A program made the position numbers and the translations under genes. A DNA stretch of 64,000 bases from Clostridium ihumii AP5. GTDB taxonomy: Bacteria > Bacillota > Clostridia > Clostridiales > Clostridiaceae. The notes under the pieces were generated by a model. It searched no databases and was not told the DNA's origin. It worked only from the letters and a program-made list of their open reading frames with translations. Positions within the stretch are counted from its first letter, which is position 1; the number at the start of each line of letters is the position of its first letter. Location: NCBI RefSeq assembly GCF_000612845.1, contig NZ_CCAT010000083.1:124001-188000 (forward strand), written 5' to 3'. Positions 36,901 through 44,769 of this stretch are shown here, one piece after another.

Positions 36901-37461
36901 GTAAATGTATTAGTATTTGATACTGAAGTTTATTCTAATACAGGTGGTCAATCATCAAAAGCAACACCAACAGCTGCTGTAGCTAAATTAGCAGCATCAG
37001 GAAAGAGAAGTAAGAAAAAAGATTTAGGCATGATGGCTATGAGTTATGGAAATGTTTATGTAGCTCAAGTTTCTATGGGTGCAGATAAGAATCAAACAAT
37101 TAAAGCAATTGCAGAAGCAGAAGCATATGATGGTCCATCATTAATAATTGCATATGCTACATGTATAAATCATGGAATTAAGAAAGGTATGTCAACATCA
37201 CAAGAGGAACAAAAAAGAGCTGTAGAATGTGGATATTGGAGTTTATACAGATATAATCCAATGTTAAAAGAAGAAAATAAAAATCCATTTGCATTGGATT
37301 CAAAAGAGCCAAAGAGTGATTTTAGAGAATTCTTAATGGGAGAAGTAAGGTATGCATCTCTTGCAAAAGCATTCCCAGAAGAAGCAGAGATGCTATTTGA
37401 AAAAACAGAATTAGATGCAAAAGAAAGACTAAATAATTATAAAAAACTAGCAGAACAATAA
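33943..37461 (+). CDS. nifJ: Pyruvate:ferredoxin (flavodoxin) oxidoreductase
   Basis: 1172 residues, the full length of the single-chain homodimeric enzyme. It oxidises pyruvate with CoA to acetyl-CoA, CO2 and reduced ferredoxin, the central step of clostridial fermentation. Visible parts: N-terminal pyruvate-binding domain (AIYPITPSTPMAEVVD), domain II/III, a 2x[4Fe-4S] ferredoxin insert with CIQCNQCSYVCP and CVGCGNCAEICP (about 690-760), and a TPP domain with CAGCGE and GDGWAYDIGYGG, plus the late CINHG for the proximal cluster. AAAGAGGT lies upstream of the ATG. It is monocistronic, with a strong terminator behind it. Confidence 0.98.
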   Translation: MRKMKSMDGNTAAAYISYNFTEVAAIYPITPSTPMAEVVDDWAAKGKKNIFGNTVKVVEMQSEAGAAGALHGVLQAGALGSTYTASQGLLLMVPNMYKMVGERLPGVIHVAARALATSSLSIFGDHQDVMATRQTGFAMLSEGSVQEVMDLSAVAHLTAIKCRVPFVNFFDGFRVSHEIQKVELLEQEDLMPLVDFDAIDKFRKSALNPNHPVTRGTAQNPDVYFQMCESINGFYEDVPDIVENYMSEITKITGREYHCFDYYGAKDANKIIIAMGAVTEVIEETIDYLNSKGEKLGLVIVRLYRPFAVEKLLKVIPDSVKKIAVLDRTKEPGSIGEPLYLDVVKSLFGKENAPLVVGGRFGLGSKDPTPSEIAAVYENLNETKPKDRFTVGIVDDVTNTSLEVKEKIDATPESTKSCKFWGLGSDGTVGANKSAIKIIGDHTEMYAQGYFSYDSKKSGGITISHLRFGKTPIKSHYPIDKADFVACHNQSYVYKYNILEGLKQNGKFLLNTLWSEEELDSRLPGKIKRYIAENNIEFYTLNAVKIAQEIGLGGRINMIMQAAFFKIADIIPVDDAIKYLKDAVVTSYSKKGEKIVNMNHAAIDTGVQSIVKVNVPQIWRNAEDDKLDEKENVPSFIKSIVEPMNSMEGDSIKVSTFINEGVEDGTFMSGTARYEKRGIAVSVPEWIPENCIQCNQCSYVCPHATIRPFLLNENEKTNAPQSMKLIEPKALKAEEKLYYTIGVTPLDCVGCGNCAEICPAPGKALVMKSQDSQHEQIEAWDYAVEKVSKKENPMNKKTVKGSQFEEPLLEFSGACAGCGETPYAKLVTQLFGDRMMIANATGCSSIWAAGGPATAYSTNKCGHGPAWANSLFEDNAEFGLGMHMAVKTIRERIADNAREAITSNISDEAKSALQDWLDNMKVGEGSRERADRVIKALESENNDIAKKILNDKEFLVKRSQWMFGGDGWAYDIGYGGLDHVLASGEDVNVLVFDTEVYSNTGGQSSKATPTAAVAKLAASGKRSKKKDLGMMAMSYGNVYVAQVSMGADKNQTIKAIAEAEAYDGPSLIIAYATCINHGIKKGMSTSQEEQKRAVECGYWSLYRYNPMLKEENKNPFALDSKEPKSDFREFLMGEVRYASLAKAFPEEAEMLFEKTELDAKERLNNYKKLAEQ

Positions 37462-37482
37462 TAATAATAATAATAATAATAA
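37459..37482 (+). repeat. Eight tandem TAA triplets from the nifJ stop codon
   Basis: The stop TAA is the first of eight consecutive TAA units in one frame, leading straight into the terminator stem. It is a trinucleotide microsatellite. It gives extra stops in the nifJ frame. Confidence 0.9.
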
Positions 37483-37526
37483 ACTGCTTTGAAATAATTC
37501 AAAAAATTATTTTAAAGCAGTTTTTT
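37481..37526 (+). terminator. Terminator of nifJ
   Basis: A 19-base stem, AAACTGCTTTGAAATAATT (37481-37499) with AATTATTTTAAAGCAGTTT (37505-37523), one G-T pair, 5-base loop, then T. Confidence 0.9.
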
Positions 37527-37570
37527 ATGTAAGAATTAAGTTGAAAAGATAGAAAATTTGAAAATTAAAC

Positions 37571-37804
37571 GTGGTAATTACAACCAAGGAGTATATTGGA
37601 AAAGTGATATTTTCTAGAGAATATCTAGGTTTTGATAAAATATACAGTTTCCATATGAGGACAATATTTCATCTAAAGTAGTATATAACAATGAAGGGAA
37701 AGAATTGGAGTAAAGAAAAAGGTAGTTGTTATGGTATAAATATATATGTCAGCAGTAGTGAAGTAAAAAGTACTTTAACTAATAAAATATTGAATTCAAC
37801 ATAA
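37571..37804 (+). pseudogene. Possible decayed gene remnant
   Basis: In the 374-base gap 37462-37835, three protein-like stretches follow one another in different frames: 37571-37618 (RGNYNQGVYWKSDIF), 37639-37713 (IQFPYEDNISSKVVYNN, then EGKELE) and 37691-37804 (GSCYGINIYVSSSEVKSTLT). Each is ended by a stop. Two frameshifts and one stop would be needed to join them. No family is recognised; this could also be chance in AT-rich sequence. Confidence 0.3.
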
Positions 37805-37835
37805 GAATTCGAAAAAATAAAAAGGAGTGGTACGA

Positions 37836-38843
37836 ATGAAAAAGAAACTAATTGCGATGTTATTAACGACTACTATTATAGGAGGGGCTGGAGTTACTAC
37901 TTATGCAGCAACAGAAGATGCAGTAGTTATTCAAGCTAATAGTGATTATTCTACAAAAGAAGTAAGTAAAAATAATCATTATTTAAAATTGACAAATACT
38001 AGTGAAGTAAAAGAAGATTCAACAGATAAAGTTGGATTTGTACAATATGTATATATAAGTATTAGAGATATTATAAATAGACTTAATGAGTTTATGGAAA
38101 ATATTCTAAATGGTGATAATAATGAGCAATGTCCAGATGTAGGAGATGGAAATGTAAACAGCAAACCTAATAATGGACAAGACAACATAGTAAATAAACC
38201 TAGTAATAAGCCAAATGATAATAATGTTGGAAATAGTGAAAGTAATGGAAATAACACTGGTAATGTAGGCAGTAATGAAGGTAATGTTGGGACAAGTACC
38301 GAAGAAAAACCACCAATAGTGAATACACCTTCAGAAAATGAAAAGCCACAAGTTCCACCAGCTGTTGAAACTCCACCAACAACTGAAGAGGAAAAACCAC
38401 CAGTTGTGGAAATTCCAGAAACTCCAAACAGCAGTGATAAATTTATGGCTGAAGTTGAAACATTAATAATACAAAAAGTTAATGAAGAAAGAAGTAAAGC
38501 AGGATTATCTTCATTAAAAGATAATAAAACTATGGAAAAGTATGCGAGAATCAAATCACAGGATATGGGAGATAGAGGATACTTTGATCATAATGATCCT
38601 GAAGGTAATCTTATAACTGTTCAAATGCAAAAAGATGGAGTTAGTTACAATGCATGGGGAGAAAATATAGCTTATGTAGGTGGTACATCTGATGCAAGTT
38701 CTTTAGCCAATCAATTTATGGATATGTGGATGAATTCACAAGGTCATAGAGCAAACATACTATCAAGTAATTTTACTGATATAGGAGTTGGAGTATATAA
38801 AATAGGAAATACGGTGTATGCAACACAAGAATTTTATAGATAA
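37836..38843 (+). CDS. Secreted CAP (SCP/PR1) domain protein
   Basis: 335 residues. A signal peptide (MKKKLIAMLLTTTIIGGAG, then VTTYAA) has a likely cut after TYA-A near 24. Next comes a low-complexity linker: an Asn/Gly region (NNVGNSESNGNNTGNVG) and a Pro/Glu region with PPVVEIPETP. The CAP domain is at about 205-335, with the conserved GYFDHNDPEG, NAWGENIAY and MNSQGHRANILSSNFTDIGVG. It resembles the YkwD-like proteins of Firmicutes and is probably extracellular. ATG 37836 is used, with GGAG 8 bases upstream; the GTG at 37827 overlaps that site. Confidence 0.92.
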   Translation: MKKKLIAMLLTTTIIGGAGVTTYAATEDAVVIQANSDYSTKEVSKNNHYLKLTNTSEVKEDSTDKVGFVQYVYISIRDIINRLNEFMENILNGDNNEQCPDVGDGNVNSKPNNGQDNIVNKPSNKPNDNNVGNSESNGNNTGNVGSNEGNVGTSTEEKPPIVNTPSENEKPQVPPAVETPPTTEEEKPPVVEIPETPNSSDKFMAEVETLIIQKVNEERSKAGLSSLKDNKTMEKYARIKSQDMGDRGYFDHNDPEGNLITVQMQKDGVSYNAWGENIAYVGGTSDASSLANQFMDMWMNSQGHRANILSSNFTDIGVGVYKIGNTVYATQEFYR

Positions 38844-38850
38844 ATAAAAT

Positions 38851-38890
38851 AAAAGGTAAACTTATTGAGAATAAGTTTACCTTTTATTTA
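38851..38890 (+). terminator. Strong intrinsic terminator
   Basis: A 16-bp perfect stem, AAAAGGTAAACTTATT (38851-38866) with AATAAGTTTACCTTTT (38870-38885), 3-base loop. It ends the CAP gene. Confidence 0.9.
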
Positions 38891-39082
38891 AGTTATAGAA
38901 ATTTTTGTCATATAAAAAACACATATATTTAATATAATAAATAATATAACGTAATTATTACTGCATAACTAATATAGTTATACCATTGAATTATTTAGTA
39001 GAAATTTATAAATTTAAATTATATATAATGAGAGATTGCAGATTTAATGTATATGTAAGTATGGTGCATGGGGTATTTAAAT

Positions 39083-39637
39083 ATGACATTAATGACTAAA
39101 AGAGAGCTTGCAACCTCTTTAAAAAAATTAATGCAAAAAAAGCCACTTGAAAAAATAAGGGTAAAAGATGTAGTGGCTGATTGTGGAGTAAATAGGCAAA
39201 CATTTTATTATCATTTCAAAGATATTTATGATTTATTAGATTGGATATACAAAACAGAAGCAGTAGACAGAATAGCAGGTTACAAAACATATGATACATG
39301 GAAACAAGGGTATTATATGATATTTAAATATGTGGCTGATAATCATGCATTTTGTATGAATACATTCTATTCACTTGGAAGAGATCATTTAGATAAGTTT
39401 CTTTATAATATAACGTTTCATTTATTGATTGGAGTTATAGATGAAATTTCAGTTGAATTAAACATAAAAAAGGAACAAAAAAATTTTGTTGCAGAAGTAT
39501 ACACATTTATTCTTATTGGACTTGTGGTTAAGTGGATGAAAAATGGAATGAAGGAAAATCCAGAAGATATAATTGAAAAACTTAATAAATTGATTGAGGG
39601 AGAAATAAAAAATGGACTTCAAAAATATATACAATAA
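39083..39637 (+). CDS. TetR/AcrR family regulator (DhaS-like C-terminal domain)
   Basis: 184 residues. The N-terminal HTH reads MTKRELATSLKKLMQKKPLEK, then IRVKDVVADCGVNRQTFYYHFKDIYDLLDWIY, the pattern of the DhaS/TetR_C_8 group in which TKRELA- starts the protein. The C-terminal helices have no recognisable effector site. ATG 39083 is used with GGGG about 10 bases upstream; ATG 39068 in frame overlaps that site. It is monocistronic and convergent with the BusR-like gene. The target is unknown. Confidence 0.87.
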   Translation: MTLMTKRELATSLKKLMQKKPLEKIRVKDVVADCGVNRQTFYYHFKDIYDLLDWIYKTEAVDRIAGYKTYDTWKQGYYMIFKYVADNHAFCMNTFYSLGRDHLDKFLYNITFHLLIGVIDEISVELNIKKEQKNFVAEVYTFILIGLVVKWMKNGMKENPEDIIEKLNKLIEGEIKNGLQKYIQ

Positions 39638-39641
39638 AAAA

Positions 39642-39681
39642 TATAATATTATGGGAGATTTTAATCTCCCATAATATTATA
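39642..39681. terminator. Bidirectional terminator
   Basis: TATAATATTATGGGAGATT (39642-39660) is matched by its complement at 39663-39681, giving about 18 bp with a 4-base loop. It serves the TetR gene and, on the other strand, the BusR-like gene, whose stop lies inside it. Confidence 0.85.
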
Positions 39682-40297
39682 ATGAGATAAATTGTTGTAC
39701 ATTTAATAAAACACCTTCATTACCAACATATATTATTATATCATTAGCCATTAATGTAAAGTATGGACCAGGTGATAGAAATGTTTCATTATTACGAATT
39801 ATTCCAATTATTGTTGCTTGAGTGTTGTGCCAAAAGTTTAATTCACCTATGCTTTTGCCTATTATAGAGCTATTAGAAAGAATTTTACTTTCAAAAGGGA
39901 TTATCTTTCCAACATTACGAAGTTGAGTAGCAAAATTAATTACAGAATTTAGATTTTTCTCAATTTGTTCATCAATTTTTTTCCTTTCTTTTAGTAACTC
40001 ATAAGTTTCACATTTTAAACTGTTAAAATCAGATTCAGTTTTAAATTTGTTTAAAAATTCAACAGCATTTTTTTTATTGTTAATAATTATTCCACTTTTT
40101 TCATTTACAGTTACAACATTCATACTTTTTAATAAAGATATAGAACGTCTTATAGTTTCAGGAGAAACTTGATAAATGCTAACTAAAGTAGTTCTTCCAG
40201 TTATCTTGCTTCCCTCAATAAATTCATTATTTATTATTCTATAAGCTATATCAGTAGCTATTTTTATATAATTTGGAACTTTAAATTGTTTTTTCAT
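39677..40297 (-). CDS. BusR-like regulator: GntR HTH plus RCK_C (TrkA_C) domain
   Basis: 206 residues from ATG 40297, which has GGAG 9 bases upstream; the open frame extends to 40408 but without a ribosome site. The layout is GntR-type winged HTH (about 1-70; YKIATDIA, then GRTTLVSIYQVSPETIRRSISLL), a coiled coil (about 88-120) and a C-terminal RCK_C domain (about 125-206; GKSIGELNFWHNTQATIIGI, then PYFTLMANDIIIYVG). This is the domain order of BusR, the c-di-AMP-responsive repressor of betaine uptake in lactic bacteria. It is divergent from a BCCT osmolyte transporter, which supports the same role. Confidence 0.85.
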   Translation of the reverse strand: MKKQFKVPNYIKIATDIAYRIINNEFIEGSKITGRTTLVSIYQVSPETIRRSISLLKSMNVVTVNEKSGIIINNKKNAVEFLNKFKTESDFNSLKCETYELLKERKKIDEQIEKNLNSVINFATQLRNVGKIIPFESKILSNSSIIGKSIGELNFWHNTQATIIGIIRNNETFLSPGPYFTLMANDIIIYVGNEGVLLNVQQFISL

Positions 40298-40608
40298 AAA
40301 TATGCACTCCTCTAAAATTATATAGGAATAAACCTTATCAATTAGTATTATAAGAATAAAATAAATTAAATACAAATTGATAAAATATTTATAATGATAT
40401 TGTAACAAAAATACATATGTGTTTGAAATTTGAAAACTTATATGTTATTATAAGTGTGTCAGATAAATTTTTCTAAAATCTAAATTCATTTATATATTGT
40501 GAAAATTAGATTCCTATTTAAATCTTATCAAAATCAATTAATAATTTTATAAAAATCCAACATATGATTATAAAATTTTATAAGACTTCAATAAAGGATA
40601 ATTTTGTA

Positions 40609-40667
40609 AATATAAGTACTTATATTGTTATAACTAAAAATAGTTTAAAATTATAAAATTTAAACTA
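40609..40667 (+). promoter_or_regulatory. Two operator-like dyads in the BCCT upstream region
   Basis: An 18-bp perfect palindrome AATATAAGTACTTATATT is at 40609-40626, and a dyad TAGTTTAAA-N9-TTTAAACTA is at 40641-40667, about 50 bases before the BCCT ATG. In the same 419-base gap, TAAGTGTGTCAG (40451-40462) recurs inverted as CTGACAACTTTA (40669-40680; 9 of 12 match). These are candidate sites for the BusR-like regulator. No gene was found in 40298-40716. Confidence 0.5.
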
Positions 40668-40716
40668 ACTGACAACTTTATAATTATAATAAAGTATTCA
40701 ATTAAAGGGGGATTTT

Positions 40717-42228
40717 ATGGATATAACTAGATACAAATGTGAAAGAAGAAAATTGATAGAGGAAAATATAGTTTATTATAGTTCAATAATATTTGCTATA
40801 TTTGTTTTGATATGTGGACTTTTTTTCAGGCAGAGATTAGAAGAAGTAGTAAGTATATCGTATAATTTAATAATAAATAAATTTTCTTGGGTTTATTGCA
40901 GTTTAATGCTTATATTTTTCTTTTTTTGTATTTGGATAGTCTTTAGTAAATTTAAAAATGTAAAGCTAGGTGATGATGATTCCAAGCCTGAATTTTCAAA
41001 CTTAACTTGGTTTTGTATGCTTTTTAGTGCTGGGATTGGAATAGGATTAGTATTTTGGGGAGTTGCAGAACCATTAACTCATTATATAAATCCATTGAAT
41101 TTACAAGGCGGAAGTGAGGCGGCTAAAAAGTTTGCTTTTACAAAATCATTTCTCCATATTGGAATATCAGCTTGGGCATGTTACTCAGTTTTAGCATTAG
41201 CAATAGCATATATGCATTTTAGAAGAAAAAAACCTATACTTATAAGTAGTTTATTAATACCAATAATTGGAGAAAAAGGATCTGCAGGCATAGTGGGAAA
41301 AATTGTAGATATATTTACAGTATTAGCAACTATAGCAGGTATAGTAACTTCGCTTGGAATGGGAACACTTCAAATAAATAGTGGATTAAATTATTTATTT
41401 AATATACCTGATAATAATAAAGTGAAAATAATAATAATAACTATAATAACCATATTGTTTTTGATATCTGCATGTACAGGAGTGAATAAAGGAATAAAAA
41501 TATTATCTAATACTAATATGTTTTTAGCAGCATTATTATTATTAATGGCAACATTAATAGGACCTTTTGGGGATATGATAAATAACCTGTTTATTGGATT
41601 AAAGGGATATACTGTAGAACTTTTAACTACTAATAATAATATATTTGTAAAAGGTGATTGGTATGGGAAATGGACTATATTTTATTGGGGCTGGTGGATT
41701 GCTTGGGCTCCATCAGTAGCTATATTTATTGCTAGAGTTTCTAAAGGTAGGACTATAAAAGAATTTATAATGGGAGTATTATTTGTTCCAGCTGGATTTT
41801 GCATTGTATGGATGAATGTATTTGGTACTTTAGGCATTAATGCTCCTATGAATATAGGTGTTAAAGCAATAGAAAAGGTTGAGACAGCATTATTCATGAT
41901 ATTTGAGGCATATCCATTAGGAGGGCTAATGTCTATAATAGCAATAGTGTTATTATTTACATTCTTTGTGACTAGTGCAGATTCAGCAACATATGTTTTA
42001 GCAATGATTACTTCAAATGGGAAATTAAATGTGAAGAATTCTAAGAAAATAGTTTTAGGAATAATGCAATCAGCAGTAACTATGGTTTTATTATTTGTTG
42101 GAGGATTAACTATGGTTCAAAATACATCTATAATTATGGCCTTACCATTTGGAATAATTATGCTTATTGCAATTATAGCTTTTACAAAGGAATTATATAA
42201 AGTTGAATGTAAAATGGAAAATAAATAA
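40717..42228 (+). CDS. BCCT family transporter (betaine/carnitine/choline)
   Basis: 503 residues with twelve membrane spans. Family motifs are FSAGIGIGLVFWGVAEPL, the aromatic-rich FYWGWWIAWAPSVAIFIARVS (TM8 region) and KGRTIKEF. It imports a quaternary ammonium compound such as glycine betaine, choline or carnitine, driven by Na+ or H+. AAAGGGGGA lies before the ATG. The gene is divergent from the BusR-like regulator, so osmotic or c-di-AMP control is likely. The exact substrate cannot be fixed from sequence. Confidence 0.95.
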   Translation: MDITRYKCERRKLIEENIVYYSSIIFAIFVLICGLFFRQRLEEVVSISYNLIINKFSWVYCSLMLIFFFFCIWIVFSKFKNVKLGDDDSKPEFSNLTWFCMLFSAGIGIGLVFWGVAEPLTHYINPLNLQGGSEAAKKFAFTKSFLHIGISAWACYSVLALAIAYMHFRRKKPILISSLLIPIIGEKGSAGIVGKIVDIFTVLATIAGIVTSLGMGTLQINSGLNYLFNIPDNNKVKIIIITIITILFLISACTGVNKGIKILSNTNMFLAALLLLMATLIGPFGDMINNLFIGLKGYTVELLTTNNNIFVKGDWYGKWTIFYWGWWIAWAPSVAIFIARVSKGRTIKEFIMGVLFVPAGFCIVWMNVFGTLGINAPMNIGVKAIEKVETALFMIFEAYPLGGLMSIIAIVLLFTFFVTSADSATYVLAMITSNGKLNVKNSKKIVLGIMQSAVTMVLLFVGGLTMVQNTSIIMALPFGIIMLIAIIAFTKELYKVECKMENK

Positions 42229-42270
42229 AAATATTTAGTTAAAAAATAATTATATACTAAAATAAAAAAA

Positions 42271-42312
42271 TAAAGACATCTCAAAACTTTATATATTGAG
42301 GTGTCTTTACTT
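42271..42312 (+). terminator. Intrinsic terminator between convergent genes
   Basis: A 13-base stem, TAAAGACATCTCA (42271-42283) with TGAGGTGTCTTTA (42297-42309), one T-G pair. It ends the BCCT gene. Confidence 0.75.
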
Positions 42313-42363
42313 ATTTCAATCTTAGGGTAAGCCTTAATTATTTTAAGGTCTAAGAGATATTTG

Positions 42364-43554
42364 TTATTTTGTATAATTATCGAAATAACCTTGAATAAAT
42401 ATTACAGGAGTACCTTTATCCCCACTTCCTGATGTTAAATCTGAAAGGGAACCAATAAGATCAGTAAGTCTTCTAGGTGTAGTTCCTTGAGACTCCATAG
42501 AACCTACAAGATCATCTTCTTTGTTTTTAATGTATTCAGAAATTGCATTTTTTAATTCATCACCTCTTAAAGATGCGAAATTATTATCTGCAAGATATTT
42601 AAGCTTAACTTCGTTAGGTGTTCCTTCAAGTCCAGAAGTATATGCTGGAGAAACTACAGGATCTGCAAGTTCCCAAATCTTACCTACAGGATCTTTGAAA
42701 GCTCCATCTCCATAAATCATAACTTCAACGTTTTTACCAGTTTTTTCTTTAAGAAGAGATTGTATAGTATCAACAACTGGTTGACAATTACGAGGGAAAA
42801 GTTTAACAGTTTCTTCTGTAGATTTATTAGAGCCTAAAAGACCATAACATTCATTGTATCCACTGCCATCAATAGATTCACATAATATGTTATCAAGACT
42901 GTAAATATTTTCTCCACCGTTAGCTTTTAATATTTTTTTAGTTCTAAATCTTGTATGAATATCACAAGTAAGAACATTTTTAGTGTAATTTAAAATTGTT
43001 TTAGGACTATTAGAGAATATAACTTCACATTCAGTACCATATTCTTCTATTAGTGATTTATAATAGTCTATATAATCTACTCCAGTAAAAGTATGTTTTT
43101 TATATCCAAAATAATCACGGAATTGTTTTTCAGTTAAAACATCTGTCCAAGGATTAACTCCTTTTTCATCTAACTCATCTATATCTATTAAGTGATTTCC
43201 AACTTCATCTGATGGGTAGCTAAGCATTAACACTACTTTCTTAGCACCTTTTGCAATACCACGAAGACATATAGCAAAACGATTACGGCTTAAGATTGGA
43301 AAAATAACGCCTACTGTATTATCTCCAAACTTAGATTTTACATCTTTAGCTATATTATCAATAGATGCATAATTGCCTTGAGCACGAGCAACTACAGATT
43401 CTGTTACTGTAACAATATCTTTATCATTAATTTTAAATCCTTCTACTTCAGCTGCTTTTAATACACTATCAACAACAATTTCCTCAATATTATCTCCATT
43501 ATTAATAATTGGGCAACGAATACCTCTAACAACAGTTCCTACTACTCTTTCCAA
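42364..43554 (-). CDS. CofE-like F420-0:gamma-glutamyl ligase family protein
   Basis: 396 residues. RCPIINNGDNIEEIVVDSVLKAA and the later DIVTVTESVVARAQGNYA match the start of the CofE fold; the end VSPAYTSGLEGTPNEVKLKYLAD is conserved in clostridial members. TTG 43554 is the start, with GGAGAG about 8 bases upstream; in-frame upstream ATGs have no ribosome site. The true CofE adds glutamates to coenzyme F420, which clostridia are not known to make, so the activity here is probably another gamma-glutamyl or amide ligation. It is divergent from a LysR regulator, which may control it. Confidence 0.82.
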   Translation of the reverse strand: MERVVGTVVRGIRCPIINNGDNIEEIVVDSVLKAAEVEGFKINDKDIVTVTESVVARAQGNYASIDNIAKDVKSKFGDNTVGVIFPILSRNRFAICLRGIAKGAKKVVLMLSYPSDEVGNHLIDIDELDEKGVNPWTDVLTEKQFRDYFGYKKHTFTGVDYIDYYKSLIEEYGTECEVIFSNSPKTILNYTKNVLTCDIHTRFRTKKILKANGGENIYSLDNILCESIDGSGYNECYGLLGSNKSTEETVKLFPRNCQPVVDTIQSLLKEKTGKNVEVMIYGDGAFKDPVGKIWELADPVVSPAYTSGLEGTPNEVKLKYLADNNFASLRGDELKNAISEYIKNKEDDLVGSMESQGTTPRRLTDLIGSLSDLTSGSGDKGTPVIFIQGYFDNYTK

Positions 43555-43687
43555 TTTAATCTCTCCTTTAAACATCTTTAATTTATATAAAGTAAAATTT
43601 GTTTCATAACTTATACTTGTAATATATAATAAAATCATGGTATAAGTAAAATAAATATATAGTATATTAGATATAAGGAGAGCTTAT

Positions 43688-44581
43688 ATGATAAGTAAAT
43701 TAGATTTATATAGAGTATTTTGTGAAGTTGGAAAATGTCATAGTTTTTCTAAAGCTGCTAAAAACTTGTATATGACACAACCAGCAATAAGTCAGTCTAT
43801 AATGCAATTAGAAAATGAAGTAGGAATGAGATTGTTTACTAGAATTCCTAAAGGTGTAGAACTTACTAATGAAGGAAGATTGCTATTTGAGTATGTAAAT
43901 TCTGCAATAAATTTAATAAATACAGGTGAAAGAAAACTTTTAGAATCTAAAAATCTCATGATTGGGGAGCTAAAGATAGGTGTAGGAGATACTATATCAA
44001 GATATTTCTTATTATCTTATTTAGAAGAGTTTCATAGAGAATACCCTAATATTAAGTTGAAAATTATTAATAGAACTACACTTGAATTATGTGCAATGAT
44101 CAAATCAGGAAAAATTGATATTGCTATTTGCAATTTTCCAGTGGAGGATTCTACATTAGAGAAAAAGAAGTGCATTGATGTACATGATATATTTGTTTGT
44201 GGAAATAAGTATAGAGGTTTAACTAAAAGAAAATTAGAGTTTGATGAACTTGCACAGTTGCCATTAATTCTCTTAGAACCAAAGTCAAATTCAAGACAGT
44301 ATGTTGAAAAGTATATGATGACTAAAGGTGTTAAGATTTTACCAGAAATTGAATTAGGAGCACATGATTTATTGTTAGAATTTGCAAAGATAAATTTAGG
44401 TGTATCCTGTGTGGTTAAAGAATTTTCAGAAAAATATTTAGAAGAAAATATTTTATATGAAGTTAAAACTGTTGAAGAAATACCTAAGAGAAGTATAGGC
44501 TATTGTTTTCTTAAAAGTGTATCATTATCTCCAGCAGCTCAAAAATTTATAGAGATATTAGAAAGTAGTAAACAAATGTGA
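43688..44581 (+). CDS. LysR family transcriptional regulator
   Basis: 297 residues, a normal length. The winged HTH is at 1-60 (FCEVGKCHSFSKAAKNLYMT, then QPAISQSIMQLENEVGMRLFTR), followed by a periplasmic-binding-type effector domain from about 90. ATG 43688 has AAGGAGAG upstream. It is divergent from the CofE-like gene with a 133-base shared gap, the normal arrangement for a LysR regulator and its target. The inducer is unknown. Confidence 0.92.
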   Translation: MISKLDLYRVFCEVGKCHSFSKAAKNLYMTQPAISQSIMQLENEVGMRLFTRIPKGVELTNEGRLLFEYVNSAINLINTGERKLLESKNLMIGELKIGVGDTISRYFLLSYLEEFHREYPNIKLKIINRTTLELCAMIKSGKIDIAICNFPVEDSTLEKKKCIDVHDIFVCGNKYRGLTKRKLEFDELAQLPLILLEPKSNSRQYVEKYMMTKGVKILPEIELGAHDLLLEFAKINLGVSCVVKEFSEKYLEENILYEVKTVEEIPKRSIGYCFLKSVSLSPAAQKFIEILESSKQM

Positions 44582-44587
44582 TGATAC

Positions 44588-44640
44588 ATAGCGAAAAATA
44601 AAAGTATTCTAATTAATATATTTCGCTATACTATGCTTTT
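44588..44640 (+). terminator. Probable terminator of the LysR gene
   Basis: ATAGCGAAA (44588-44596) pairs with TTTCGCTAT (44621-44629), followed by ACTATGCTTTTTT. The loop is 24 bases. The right arm is also part of a 13-bp repeat described at 44622-44994, so its role is uncertain. Confidence 0.5.
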
Positions 44641-44644
44641 TTAT

Positions 44645-44769
44645 ATGTAAAAACGACAAAAAAGTTATTAAAACGAAAATTATTTCAGAATATTGATAAT
44701 ATATACTTTAAAGAGTATAATTAAATTGAAAATATTGGGATATGAGGTGGAGTTATGTCGTTTTTACAT
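44645..44769 (+). promoter_or_regulatory. Leader stem able to cover the small gene's start codon
   Basis: ATGTAAAAACGACA (44645-44658) is exactly complementary to TGTCGTTTTTACAT (44756-44769). The right arm begins at the second base of the ATG of the 55-residue ORF. If the transcript starts upstream of 44645, this 14-bp pairing would mask the start codon, with the ribosome site GGTGGAG in the loop next to it. Confidence 0.5.

Noticed and set aside
37979-38554. 191-codon minus-strand ORF, and a second one at 38200-38427
   Set aside because: Both lie opposite the low-complexity linker of the secreted CAP protein and have repetitive composition. No start signal or family is seen.
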